Part shown: positions 15,417 through 23,591 of the stretch, piece after piece
Layout: every line of letters begins with the position of its first letter
How positions within the stretch are numbered: the stretch's first letter is position 1
Assembly: GCA_900540595.1 (NCBI GenBank)
Contig: UQGL01000024.1
Span: 1 to 41,176, forward strand
Direction of reading: 5' to 3'
From: an uncultured Oscillospiraceae bacterium
GTDB taxonomy: Bacteria > Bacillota > Clostridia > Oscillospirales > Ruminococcaceae
Length of the DNA: 41,176 nucleotides
Notes under the pieces: generated by a model
The model's input: the letters and a program-made list of their open reading frames with translations, nothing else
Told to the model about the DNA's origin: nothing
The model's database searches: none
Translations under genes and position numbers: made by a program

Positions 15417-16643
15417 ATGAGCAACTTCAAATCTATTCCCGGCGGTATCTGTGCGCCGCAGGGCTTTTATGCAGCGGGTGTGCATTGCGGCATCCGCCAC
15501 AACCACGCCAAAAAGGATCTGGCACTCATCAAGGCATCGGTGCGCTGCGCGGGCGCGGGCTGCTATACCACCAACAAGGTCTACGGCGCACCCATCACGG
15601 TGGACCGTGAGCATCTAGCGGACGGCTACGCGCAGGCCATCGTTGTGAACAGCGGCAACGCCAACACCTGCGCGCCGAACGGCCTGCAGCTTGCGCGGGA
15701 TACCTGCGGCCTTGTGGCCGAGGCACTCGGCATCCGCGCCGAGGATGTGCTGCCCTCCTCCACCGGTGTCATCGGGCAGGAGATGAGCATCGAGCCGTTT
15801 GCCCGCGGCATCCCCGAGGCTGCCGCCAAGCTGGCCGCCGATGAGGCAGGCAGCCATGACGCCGCCACTGCCATCATGACCACCGACACCCACCCCAAGG
15901 AGCTTGCGCTGGAGTTCACGGTGGGCGGCAAGCCGGTGCGCATCGGCGCTATCGCCAAGGGTTCCGGCATGATCCACCCGAACATGGCCACGATGCTCCT
16001 CTTTATGACGACCGATGCCAAGGTTGAGCCGGCCACCCTGCAGAAGGCGCTCTCCACCGTTGTGCCCGCGACCTTCAACCAGATCTCGGTGGACGGCGAT
16101 ACCTCCACCAACGACACGGTGCTGCTGCTGGCGTCCGGCCTGTCGGGTGCAGAAATCGTTGACGGTACGCCCGATTATGATACCTTCGTTGCCGCGCTGA
16201 CCGAGGCCGCCGAGCAGCTCAGCCGTGAGCTGGCCGGGGACGGCGAGGGCGCGACCAAGCTGTTGGAATGCACCGTCACCGGCGCACCCGACCTGCTGAC
16301 CGCCCGCGCGGTGTCCAAGAGCGTCATTCACTCGACCCTGTTCAAGGCGGCCATGTTCGGTGCGGACGCAAACTGGGGCCGCGTGCTCTGCGCCATCGGC
16401 TACACGCCGGGGGACTTTGACATCAGCCGGACCTCGGTGCGGCTCAAGAGCAAGGCGGGCGAGGTCTTTGTCTGCGAGAACGCCGCCTACCACCCCTACA
16501 GCGAGGACGAGGCCGCCAAGGTGCTCAAGGAGAATGAGATCGACATCCTTGTAGACCTTGGCAGCGGCAGCGCTACCGCCAAGGCCTGGGGCTGCGATTT
16601 GACCTATGACTATGTGAAGATCAACGGGGATTATCGCACCTAA
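15417..16643 (+). CDS. argJ: Bifunctional ornithine acetyltransferase / N-acetylglutamate synthase
   Basis: 408 aa, full length. ATG 15417 follows AGAGGGG. It transfers acetyl from N-acetylornithine to glutamate, recycling the acetyl group, and in many bacteria also makes N-acetylglutamate from acetyl-CoA. No argA or argE is seen here, which fits a cyclic pathway. The proenzyme cleaves itself at the Ala-Thr bond in KGSGMIHPNMATMLLF, making alpha and beta chains; this motif is intact. NSGNAN and DGDTSTNDT are further family signatures. Confidence 0.97.
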   Translation: MSNFKSIPGGICAPQGFYAAGVHCGIRHNHAKKDLALIKASVRCAGAGCYTTNKVYGAPITVDREHLADGYAQAIVVNSGNANTCAPNGLQLARDTCGLVAEALGIRAEDVLPSSTGVIGQEMSIEPFARGIPEAAAKLAADEAGSHDAATAIMTTDTHPKELALEFTVGGKPVRIGAIAKGSGMIHPNMATMLLFMTTDAKVEPATLQKALSTVVPATFNQISVDGDTSTNDTVLLLASGLSGAEIVDGTPDYDTFVAALTEAAEQLSRELAGDGEGATKLLECTVTGAPDLLTARAVSKSVIHSTLFKAAMFGADANWGRVLCAIGYTPGDFDISRTSVRLKSKAGEVFVCENAAYHPYSEDEAAKVLKENEIDILVDLGSGSATAKAWGCDLTYDYVKINGDYRT

Positions 16644-16650
16644 CGCAAAA

Positions 16651-16873
16651 GGCTTCCCCCGAGGGGCTGCGCCCGCAGGCGCGTGTCGGAGCGCAACCGC
16701 CGAAGGCGGCTCTTAGCGCGTAGACTGAAGCTGTCGGCGAAGCCGACTGATGAGGGGGAAAGCTGCCCGGAACCGGCCCGCTTCCGGGCAACAACCCGGC
16801 AAAGGACGGTTGCGGCAAAGTTGCCCCTCATCCGGCGCTGCGCGCCACCTTCCCCCGCAGGGGAAGGCAAGGG
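16651..16873. repeat. Family B palindromic repeat, copy B2 (argJ-argB gap)
   Basis: About 223 bp. It starts GGCTTCCCCC, contains a CTGATGAGGG motif near 16747-16757 and the inverse CCCTCATCCGG near 16826, then ACCTTCCCC and GGGGAAGGC. The centre holds extra hairpins (CCGCCGAAGGCGG, GGCGAAGCC). It is the only gap in the operon not filled by family A. The argB ribosome site lies just past its end. Confidence 0.85.
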
Positions 16874-16893
16874 TGTGGGATGTGGAGGAAAAT

Positions 16894-17748
16894 ATGAAAA
16901 ACGAACAAATGGCCCTGCTTTTCAGCGAGGCTACGCCTTATATTCAAAAATACCACGGCAAGACGCTGGTGATCAAGTACGGCGGCAATGCCATGGTCAA
17001 CGATGAACTCAAGCTTGCGGTCATGAACGACCTTGTCACGCTGACGCTGCTGGGCGTGCGCGTGGTGCTGGTACACGGCGGCGGGCCGGCCATCAACGAT
17101 ATGCTCAAAAAGGTCGGCAAGGAATCCCGCTTCGTCAACGGTCTGCGCTATACCGATGCCGAAACGATGGGCATTGTGCAGCAGGTGCTGGCCGGGCAGG
17201 TCAACAAGGATCTTGTTGCGCTGCTCAAGGGACGCGGTGTCGGCCTTTGCGGCATGGACGGCCACATGATCATGTGCCGGCGCAAAACCGATGCCGACCT
17301 CGGCTTTGTGGGCGAGATCGAGCGGGTCAACACAACGCTGATTGACCACCTGCTGGCGGACAGCTTTATCCCGGTCATCGCCACGGTCGGCATGGATAAG
17401 AACGGCGTGCCCTACAACATCAACGCCGACACGGCGGCGGCTGAAATTGCGATTGCGCTGCACGCGGAAAAGCTCGTCAGCATGACGGATATTGTCGGCC
17501 TGCTCCGCGACAAAAACGATGAATCAACGCTGATCCCCGAGGTCGAGCTTTCCGAGATCGAGGGCTACAAGGCAGAGGGCGTCATCGCGGGCGGTATGCT
17601 GCCCAAGATCGAGGGCATGGCGGACGCTATCCGTCAGGGCGTGCATGAGGCGGTCATCATTGACGGCCGGATGCCGCACTCGATCCTGCTGGAAATGTTC
17701 AGCGACAGAGGCGCCGGCACGATGTTTTACCAGAGAGAAAACGGATAA
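16894..17748 (+). CDS. argB: Acetylglutamate kinase
   Basis: 284 aa. ATG 16894 follows GGAGGAAA; upstream in-frame codons lie in the repeat. It phosphorylates N-acetylglutamate with ATP, the controlling step. Amino acid kinase motifs: VIKYGGNAM, VLVHGGGPAIN and INADTAAAEIA. The protein has the extra N-terminal helix (about residues 1-16, MALLFSEATPYI) that in other bacteria links dimers into arginine-inhibited hexamers, so I infer feedback inhibition by arginine in addition to ArgR control. The stop codon lies next to the following element. Confidence 0.97.
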   Translation: MKNEQMALLFSEATPYIQKYHGKTLVIKYGGNAMVNDELKLAVMNDLVTLTLLGVRVVLVHGGGPAINDMLKKVGKESRFVNGLRYTDAETMGIVQQVLAGQVNKDLVALLKGRGVGLCGMDGHMIMCRRKTDADLGFVGEIERVNTTLIDHLLADSFIPVIATVGMDKNGVPYNINADTAAAEIAIALHAEKLVSMTDIVGLLRDKNDESTLIPEVELSEIEGYKAEGVIAGGMLPKIEGMADAIRQGVHEAVIIDGRMPHSILLEMFSDRGAGTMFYQRENG

Positions 17749-17750
17749 AA

Positions 17751-17943
17751 AGATAAAAGATAATACAAAATGCGGCGTTTTGGTCTGGGACCAAAACAAA
17801 GCGTAGGGGCGCATTCCATATGCGCCCGTCAGTCGGCAGGCAGTTTGCGGGCGGATATGGAATCCGCCCCTACGGAGATTTTGAGCGGAGCGCAGCGATG
17901 CGATCCACCAAATTTATTATCTATTATCTTTTATCTATTATCT
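17751..17943. repeat. Family A palindromic element, copy A4 (argB-argD gap), interior inverted
   Basis: 193 bp. Left arm with two heptamers (three counting GATAAAA at the argB stop); right arm complete. The two GTAGGGGC modules are present in swapped order: the GCGCATTCC...ATGCGC form comes first and GCGGATATGG...CCGC second, the reverse of A1-A3. It ends 20 bp before the argD ATG. Confidence 0.9.
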
Positions 17944-17963
17944 AAACAAAGGGGGCTACCCAA

Positions 17964-19148
17964 ATGAATACAGAGGAAACAATCAAGCGGGACAATGCGT
18001 ATGTCCTGCACACCTACGCCCGCAGCCCGGTCGCGCTGGTGGCGGGCGAGGGCATGGTCGCGCGGGACGCCGAGGGCAGGCAGTACCTTGACTTTACCTC
18101 CGGCATCGGCGTTAATTCGCTGGGGTACTGCCACCCCGCATGGGTGCGCGCCGTGGCCGGGCAGGCGGCTGCCCTGCAGCACACCTCCAACCTGTATTAT
18201 ACCGAGCCGTGCGGTGCGCTTGCGCAGGCGCTCTGCGCCCGCACCGGTCTGGATGCCGTTTTCTTCGGCAATTCGGGTGCCGAGGCCAACGAGGGTGCCA
18301 TCAAGTGCGCCCGCAAATACAGCGTGGACACCTACGGCCCCGCCCGCAATAAGGTCATCACCCTCGTCAATTCGTTCCACGGCCGCACGCTGGCCACCCT
18401 GACCGCCACCGGGCAGGATGTGTTCCACCACGACTTCGGACCGTTCCCCGCAAACTTCGGCTATGTGCCCGCAGGTGACTTTGCCGCGCTGGAAAAGGCC
18501 ACGGATGCCGACACCTGCGCCGTCATGCTGGAGCTGGTGCAGGGCGAGGGCGGCGTTGTCGCGCTCGATGCGGATTATGTTGCCAAGGTCGCGGCGTTCT
18601 GCCGGGAAAAGGACATTCTCCTCATTGTGGACGAGGTGCAGACCGGCGTTGGGCGCACCGGGCGGTTTCTGGCGTGTGAGCATTTCGGCTTGAAGCCCGA
18701 CATCGTCACGCTGGCCAAGGGGCTGGGCGGCGGTCTGCCGATCGGTGCGGTCGTGATGAACCAAAAGGTGGCGGCCCATATGGGCCCCGGCTCCCACGGC
18801 TCGACCTTCGGCGGCAACCCGGTATGCTGTGCCGGTGCGCTGGCCGTGCTGGACACGATGGACGAGGCGTTTCTCGCGCAGGTCAGGGAGCGCGCCGCCC
18901 AGCTGCGCGCCGGGCTGGCCGCGCTGCCGCATGTGCAGCAGGTCAGCGGCCTCGGCCTGATGGTTGGCATCGAGCTTGCGGACGGCATCAAGGCCGCCGA
19001 GGTCCGCGCCGCCTGTGAGCGTGAGGGTCTGCTGGTGCTGACCGCCAAGACCCGCCTGCGGCTGCTGCCGCCGCTGATCCTGACCGCCGACGATGTCGCG
19101 GCGGCTCTTGCCACCCTGCGCCGGGTGCTGGAAAACACCCGCAGCTGA
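17964..19148 (+). CDS. argD: Acetylornithine aminotransferase
   Basis: 394 aa. ATG 17964 follows AGGGGG. This class III PLP aminotransferase converts N-acetylglutamate semialdehyde and glutamate to N-acetylornithine. Seen: NSGAEANEGAIK, FHGRTLATLTATGQ, IVDEVQTGVGRTG with the PLP-binding Asp, and TLAKGLGGGLPIGAV with the Schiff-base Lys. It may also serve in lysine synthesis as in other bacteria. It is the last gene of the arg operon; argF is elsewhere in the window. Confidence 0.97.
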   Translation: MNTEETIKRDNAYVLHTYARSPVALVAGEGMVARDAEGRQYLDFTSGIGVNSLGYCHPAWVRAVAGQAAALQHTSNLYYTEPCGALAQALCARTGLDAVFFGNSGAEANEGAIKCARKYSVDTYGPARNKVITLVNSFHGRTLATLTATGQDVFHHDFGPFPANFGYVPAGDFAALEKATDADTCAVMLELVQGEGGVVALDADYVAKVAAFCREKDILLIVDEVQTGVGRTGRFLACEHFGLKPDIVTLAKGLGGGLPIGAVVMNQKVAAHMGPGSHGSTFGGNPVCCAGALAVLDTMDEAFLAQVRERAAQLRAGLAALPHVQQVSGLGLMVGIELADGIKAAEVRAACEREGLLVLTAKTRLRLLPPLILTADDVAAALATLRRVLENTRS

Positions 19149-19160
19149 GGCCGCCCCCCC

Positions 19161-19190
19161 TTGACAGCCGTGGTATACTGGTTGTATTAC
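19161..19190 (+). promoter_or_regulatory. Possible promoter of the YitT gene
   Basis: TTGACA at 19161-19166 with TATTAC at 19185-19190 (18-bp spacer). A TATACT at 19174-19179 is too close to this -35 to be its partner. Confidence 0.4.
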
Positions 19191-19206
19191 TGCCAAGGGG
19201 GAGAAA

Positions 19207-19857
19207 ATGGCAAAAGAAACGCTGCAACAAAAAATAAAGCGGGTGCTGGGGCGGTTCACACCGGGGCGCATCGCCATTATCATGCTGGGCACGGCGATCC
19301 TGTCCTTCGGCATCCACAACATTCACCAGCGCACCGCCATCACCGAGGGTGGCATCATCGGGCTGGTGCTGCTCATCAACCATTGGCTGGGGGTGCCGGC
19401 CTCGATTGCCTCGCCCCTGCTGGATGCAGCCAGCTACGCGCTGGCGTTCAAGTTTCTGGGGTGGGACTTTCTGCTCTCGGCGGGCATTGCCAGCGTCAGT
19501 CTGGCCGGGTTTTACCGCCTCTGGGAGTGTCTGCCCCCGATGCTGCCCGACCTGACGCCCTACCCGCTGGCGGCGGCGCTGCTGGGCGGCGCGTTTGTCG
19601 GCATCGGCGTCGGGCTGATCGTGCGGCAGGGCGGCTCCAGCGGCGGTGATGATGCGCTGGCGCTCGTCATCCACAAGCTGACCGGGTGGAAGCTATCCCG
19701 CGCGTACCTTTTTACCGATCTGACGGTGCTGCTTGCATCGCTGTCCTACATTCCGGTGCGCCGCATCGCGTTTTCGCTCGTCACGGTCACGGTGTCGTCC
19801 CTCCTCATCGACTGGGTGAAGGAGTACACCCCCAAAAACGGCAAAACAAATGTGTAA
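19207..19857 (+). CDS. YitT family integral membrane protein
   Basis: 216 aa; ATG 19207 follows AAGGGGGAG. There are about five to six hydrophobic segments and the family signature TAITEGGIIGLVLL and RQGGSSGGDDALALVI. It corresponds to the membrane part of the YitT/DUF161 family and lacks the soluble DUF2179 domain found in longer relatives. The function is not established; some relatives have been linked to transport. The GGSSGGDD segment is the most conserved feature. It directly follows argD with its own weak promoter. Confidence 0.85.
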   Translation: MAKETLQQKIKRVLGRFTPGRIAIIMLGTAILSFGIHNIHQRTAITEGGIIGLVLLINHWLGVPASIASPLLDAASYALAFKFLGWDFLLSAGIASVSLAGFYRLWECLPPMLPDLTPYPLAAALLGGAFVGIGVGLIVRQGGSSGGDDALALVIHKLTGWKLSRAYLFTDLTVLLASLSYIPVRRIAFSLVTVTVSSLLIDWVKEYTPKNGKTNV

Positions 19858-19872
19858 AAACGGCGGGAACGC

Positions 19873-19901
19873 TTGTACATGGGCCGGAATTGCGGTATAA
19901 T
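19873..19901 (+). promoter_or_regulatory. Promoter of the lipoprotein gene, within an imperfect palindrome
   Basis: TTGTAC (19873-19878), 17-bp spacer, TATAAT (19896-19901). The -10 lies in an imperfect inverted repeat, CCGGAATTGCGGTA at 19884-19897 and TACCGCATAATTCCGG ending near 19924, which resembles the termini of the MITE at 9061-9232. Confidence 0.8.
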
Positions 19902-20019
19902 AAAACCATTACCGCATAATTCCGGGTGCGGGTGCGGCGCAGCCTTGGCGTGCGCCCTGCCGCTGCCTGCGGGATTGCTGCGGAGATTTTCTGCAAAGCA
20001 CCCAATGGAGGTTCACGAT

Positions 20020-20643
20020 ATGAAACTTACCCGCAAGCTTACAGCGCTGGCAATGGCGGTGCTGCTGGCCTTCACCCTGACTGCCTGCTCCCCCAAGGCG
20101 TGGGCGCAGGACACCGTTGTCAAGCTGGTCAAGGCGATGGGTCTGGTCGAGGAGTCCGAGGATGACGACACCGACACCACCACCAAAGCGGCTGCCGGCG
20201 GCAGCGTGGAATTTCCCGAGGGGATGGACACCAGCGCGGCCCGCGTTGTGACCTACCCGCAGGACAACACGCTGTATGTCTCCTTCAACAGCATTGCCAA
20301 CCGCTCCACCGAGTATTTTGTGGCGGGCGGCGACAGCATGACGGTGACCGGCTGCGCCACGACCGAGGCCAGCAGCGAGAAATATATGTACTTTAAGATC
20401 GCGTTCTGGGAGCTGAGCGACGACAAGACCAGCACCAGCTATGTGCAGGGCTCAACGATCTACTACTGTGCGGACGGCAGCGCCTACCAGTACAATGTCA
20501 CCGGCCTGACCCCAGGCAAGCAGTACAAGATCACGATCAGCTACGATAACGGCAACAAGTACTATGTCACCGGCGGCCTCAAGGTCGAGGGGCTGGGCAG
20601 CGAAGAGCTGAACACCTACGGCGAGGAAAGCACAAACAGCTGA
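20020..20643 (+). CDS. Predicted lipoprotein of unknown function
   Basis: 207 aa; ATG 20020 follows AATGGAGG. Residues 1-23 are a lipoprotein signal ending in the lipobox LTAC, so it is probably anchored to the outer face of the membrane. An acidic Asp/Thr linker (about 44-56) leads to a beta-rich domain whose end, VTGLTPGKQYKITISYDNG, looks like a fibronectin type III strand pair. I do not recognise a named family. It has its own promoter and terminator, so it is a single-gene unit. Confidence 0.75.
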   Translation: MKLTRKLTALAMAVLLAFTLTACSPKAWAQDTVVKLVKAMGLVEESEDDDTDTTTKAAAGGSVEFPEGMDTSAARVVTYPQDNTLYVSFNSIANRSTEYFVAGGDSMTVTGCATTEASSEKYMYFKIAFWELSDDKTSTSYVQGSTIYYCADGSAYQYNVTGLTPGKQYKITISYDNGNKYYVTGGLKVEGLGSEELNTYGEESTNS

Positions 20644-20649
20644 TAACAC

Positions 20650-20687
20650 ATACCGCCCGCGCCGCAGATGGCCGGGCGGTATTTTTT
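20650..20687 (+). terminator. Intrinsic terminator after the lipoprotein gene
   Basis: ATACCGCCCG (20650-20659) pairs with its complement at 20673-20682, followed by a run of six Ts from 20682. Confidence 0.92.
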
Positions 20688-20772
20688 GAAGCAGAGGGAA
20701 AGTATATACAAAGAGGACGGACAGGGGACAGCCCTGCCCGGCAGGTTGTACAACGAGAGAGGATTTTACACT

Positions 20773-21675
20773 ATGGATAAAAAACAGCTGCGCAACACAC
20801 TGCTGCTGATCTGCGCCGCCTTCATCTGGGGCACGGCCTTTGTGGCGCAAAGCATCGGCAGCGGCTACATGGGCGCATACACCTTTTTGGCCAGCCGCAG
20901 CTGGCTGGCCTGCATCTTTCTGCTGGGGATGCTGTTTGTGCGCCGCGCCGGGCAGAAAAAGCGCGGCAGCGGCCTGCCCTTCTGGATCCACGGCAAAACG
21001 CTGGTGCTGGGCGGTATCTGCTGCGGCACGGCGCTGTTTGCGGCATCGGCGGCCCAGCAGATGGGCATCGGCACGACCAGCACGGCCAAGGCCGGCTTTA
21101 TGACGGCACTGTATGTGGTGCTGGTGCCGGTTGCGGGGGTCTTTCTGGGCAGCCGCCCCGGCATCAAGCTGTGGTGCTGCGTGGCGGTCAGCGTTGTGGG
21201 GCTGTATCTGCTCTGCCTTGCGGGGCGCGATACGCTCAGCCTGACCGGCGGCGAGTGGCAGCTGCTGCTCTGCGCGCTGCTGTTCACACTGCAGATCCTC
21301 GTGGTAAACCACTTCAGCCCCAAGCTGGACGGCATCCAGCTCAGCTTCGCCCAATTTTTGATGGTCGCAGTGCTGTCCACGATCTTTATGTTTGTCTTTG
21401 AAGCGCCGACAATCGACCAGTTCCGGAGTGCGGCGGTCTCCATCGCCTACTGCGGCATTATGTCCAGCGGCGTGGCCTTCACGCTGCAGATCGTTGCCCA
21501 GCGGGACCTTGACCCGACGATCGCCAGCCTTGCCATGTGTCTGGAAAGCGTATTCAGCGCCCTCGCGGGCTGGCTTATCCTCGGTGAGACGCTCTCTGCG
21601 ACCGAGCTTTGCGGCTGTGCACTGATGTTCGGCGCGATCGTGGCCAGCCAGCTGCCCGAGAAAAAGCGCGCCTGA
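20773..21675 (+). CDS. EamA/DMT superfamily transporter
   Basis: 300 aa; ATG 20773 after GAGAGAGGA. It has about ten membrane segments arranged as two EamA halves: the first opens ICAAFIWGTAFVAQ, the second spans the part starting LLLCALLFTLQILV and includes ASLAMCLESVFSALAGWLILGE, the usual C-terminal EamA signature. Such proteins export amino acids or other metabolites; the substrate is not evident. It is a monocistronic gene between two terminators. Confidence 0.9.
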   Translation: MDKKQLRNTLLLICAAFIWGTAFVAQSIGSGYMGAYTFLASRSWLACIFLLGMLFVRRAGQKKRGSGLPFWIHGKTLVLGGICCGTALFAASAAQQMGIGTTSTAKAGFMTALYVVLVPVAGVFLGSRPGIKLWCCVAVSVVGLYLLCLAGRDTLSLTGGEWQLLLCALLFTLQILVVNHFSPKLDGIQLSFAQFLMVAVLSTIFMFVFEAPTIDQFRSAAVSIAYCGIMSSGVAFTLQIVAQRDLDPTIASLAMCLESVFSALAGWLILGETLSATELCGCALMFGAIVASQLPEKKRA

Positions 21676-21746
21676 CCCCCTGCGGCGAGACTGCCATAAA
21701 CGGCCTTGTGTGCACTATACACGGACAAAGTTACAAAAACACCGCA

Positions 21747-21793
21747 AAAATCCGTGACAGACTTTATTTAATAAAGCTGTGCCGCGGATTTTG
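21747..21793 (+). terminator. Terminator-like structure after the DMT gene
   Basis: AAAATCCG near 21746-21753 pairs with CGGATTTT at 21785-21792, enclosing an inner ACTTTATT/AATAAAG hairpin. It sits about 70 bp past the stop and partly abuts the next promoter. Confidence 0.6.
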
Positions 21794-21795
21794 TA

Positions 21796-21823
21796 TTGAC
21801 TTTTTCAGCCAGTGTGCTATAAT
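21796..21823 (+). promoter_or_regulatory. Promoter of the amino-acid ABC operon
   Basis: TTGACT (21796-21801), 16-bp spacer, TATAAT (21818-21823), a strong match to the vegetative consensus. Confidence 0.85.
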
Positions 21824-21851
21824 AAGAAGCAGGATCAGGCAGGATGATCCG

Positions 21852-21891
21852 GGACGATAGCACAGGAACCACGGCGCTATTGTCCTTTTTT
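21852..21891 (+). promoter_or_regulatory. Leader terminator (attenuator candidate) of the amino-acid ABC operon
   Basis: Starting about 22 nt after the expected transcript start, GGACGATAGC (21852-21861) pairs with GCTATTGTCC (21876-21885), directly followed by six Ts (21886-21891). A small GGATCA/TGATCC hairpin at about 21832-21849 precedes it. The structure stands between the promoter and the first gene, so it should stop most transcripts unless it is relieved. It is too short for a T-box, and I recognise no known riboswitch. Confidence 0.65.
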
Positions 21892-21964
21892 GTTATTCTG
21901 CCCGATGTCTGCTTTCCGCCGCGCGGCGGCGGGAAAATCTGTGGAGTGGAAAGGAAAGTGTCTC

Positions 21965-22771
21965 ATGAAAAAACTGTTTGCACTCGGTATGGCCTCCGTC
22001 ATGGCCCTCTCTCTCGCCGCCTGCGGCGGCTCCGCCTCCTCCGCGGCCTCCGGCGCTGCGGACACCTCCTCTGCGGCAACCGCCGAGGCCACCGGCAAAA
22101 AGTGGGTCGTGGCTACTGACACGGTCTTTAAGCCCTTTGAGTACACCGATGCTTCCGGCAACTTTGTCGGCATTGATGTGGATATCCTCGCCGCCATCGC
22201 CGAGGATCAGGGCTTTGAGTATGAGCTGAAGAGCCTTGGCTGGGACGCCGCCATCGCGGCCTGCCAGTCCGGTCAGGCGGACGCCATGATCGCCGGTGCC
22301 TCCATCACCGACGAGCGCAAGGCGAGCGGCTGGATGTTCTCCGACGGCTATTATGATTCCAACCAGACGCTGACCGTGCCCGAGGACTCCGACATTGCCG
22401 GCTTTGCCGACCTGTCCGGCAAGAATGTTGCCGTCAAGACCGGCACGCAGGGCGCGTCCTACGCCGAGAGCCTCAAGGACGAGTACGGCTTTACCATTAC
22501 CTACTTTGAGGATTCCCCCACGATGTATCAGGCCGTTCTGGGCGGTCAGTGTGTCGGCTGCTTTGAGGATACCCCCATCATGAAGGCCTCCATCAAGGAC
22601 GGCGCTCTGGCCCTGAAGGTGCTGGAGGATACCGCCAGCGACCCCGCGCCCTACGGCTTTGCCATCTTCAGCGAGGACAGCCAGGAGCTGCTGGACATGT
22701 TCAACAAGGGCCTGGCCGACATCAAGGCCAACGGCAAGTATGACGAGATTCTGGCAAAGTACCTCGGCTAA
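21965..22771 (+). CDS. Polar amino-acid ABC transporter, substrate-binding lipoprotein
   Basis: 268 aa; ATG 21965 follows GGAAAGG. Lipobox LAAC near residue 20, a Ser/Ala linker, then a family 3 solute-binding domain: VFKPFEYTDASGNFVGIDVDI, AGASITDERKA, and GKNVAVKTGTQG. The TDERK segment carries the Arg-type ligand contact region of the GlnH/HisJ fold. It should capture a polar amino acid (glutamine-like) for the permease and ATPase behind it. A hairpin between this gene and the permease may raise its expression over the others. Confidence 0.93.
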   Translation: MKKLFALGMASVMALSLAACGGSASSAASGAADTSSAATAEATGKKWVVATDTVFKPFEYTDASGNFVGIDVDILAAIAEDQGFEYELKSLGWDAAIAACQSGQADAMIAGASITDERKASGWMFSDGYYDSNQTLTVPEDSDIAGFADLSGKNVAVKTGTQGASYAESLKDEYGFTITYFEDSPTMYQAVLGGQCVGCFEDTPIMKASIKDGALALKVLEDTASDPAPYGFAIFSEDSQELLDMFNKGLADIKANGKYDEILAKYLG

Positions 22772-22785
22772 ACCATGAAAAATAC

Positions 22786-22821
22786 GCGGGGACGCCTGTT
22801 TTTGCGGGCGGCCCCGCTTTT
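22786..22821 (+). terminator. Intercistronic hairpin after the binding-protein gene
   Basis: GCGGGGACGCC (22786-22796) pairs with GGCGGCCCCGC (22807-22817) with one mismatch, followed by TTTT. It is probably a partial terminator that lets the binding protein outnumber the membrane components. Confidence 0.65.
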
Positions 22822-22898
22822 GCGACCCCGGGATCCCTCTTGGCCCCTGCGCGGAGAGCGGCTCTTGCAAATCCAACCCCCGAAAGGAGTTCTGCGCC

Positions 22899-23591
22899 TT
22901 GATTTTTAAGATTCTTGCCAACTACGGCCCGCTGCTGCTGGCCGCCATGGGCCAAACGCTGCTGCTGGCCCTGTGGAGCCTTTTCTTCGCCTGTCTGATC
23001 GGCCTGTTTGTGGGCATCCTCAGCGTTTTGAAAAGCCGCGTCTGCAACATCATAGCCACGATCTTTGTCGATATTATCCGCGGCGTGCCGATGATCGTTC
23101 TGGCGTTCTTCGTCTATTTCGGCGTGCCGATGCTGATGAACGACAACCTGAACTGGGCAGCCATGACTGGCAGCAAATTCACCTTTACGGCGCTGCAGGC
23201 CGGCATCATCTGCCTGTCGCTGAACTGCGGCGCCTATATGGCCGAGATCATCCGCGCTGGTATCGAGAGCGTGGACAAGGGCCAGATGGAGGCCGCCCGC
23301 AGCCTTGGCCTGCCGTACTGGAAGGCGATGTACAAGGTCGTGCTGCCGCAGGCCATCCGCACAATGATCCCCTCGATCATCAACCAGTTCATCATCACCC
23401 TCAAGGATACCTCGATCCTGTCGGTCATCGGCTTCCCCGAGCTGGTCAACACCGCCAAGAATGTGAACGCCAACATAATGCGCTCGCTTGAGGTGTGGTT
23501 CATCGTCGGCGTCATGTACCTGATCGTCATCACGCTGCTGTCCCGCTTTGCCAAGCGGATGGAAAGGAGGCTCAACCGTGGCCGTCAATAA
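22899..23591 (+). CDS. Polar amino-acid ABC transporter permease
   Basis: 230 aa from a TTG start at 22899, chosen because CGAAAGGAG lies about 9 nt upstream and no ATG fits. It has five to six membrane helices and the EAA loop [22 protein letters not shown], which contacts the ATPase. It belongs to the His/Glu/Gln/Arg permease family. Its end overlaps the ATPase start by 14 bp, indicating coupled translation. Confidence 0.93.
   Translation: MIFKILANYGPLLLAAMGQTLLLALWSLFFACLIGLFVGILSVLKSRVCNIIATIFVDIIRGVPMIVLAFFVYFGVPMLMNDNLNWAAMTGSKFTFTALQAGIICLSLNCGAYMAEIIRAGIESVDKGQMEAARSLGLPYWKAMYKVVLPQAIRTMIPSIINQFIITLKDTSILSVIGFPELVNTAKNVNANIMRSLEVWFIVGVMYLIVITLLSRFAKRMERRLNRGRQ

Noticed and set aside
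21852..21891. T-box or known riboswitch
   Set aside because: The leader from start to terminator is about 60 nt, too short for a T-box; the AGGAACCACGG segment only superficially resembles the T-box antitermination sequence.
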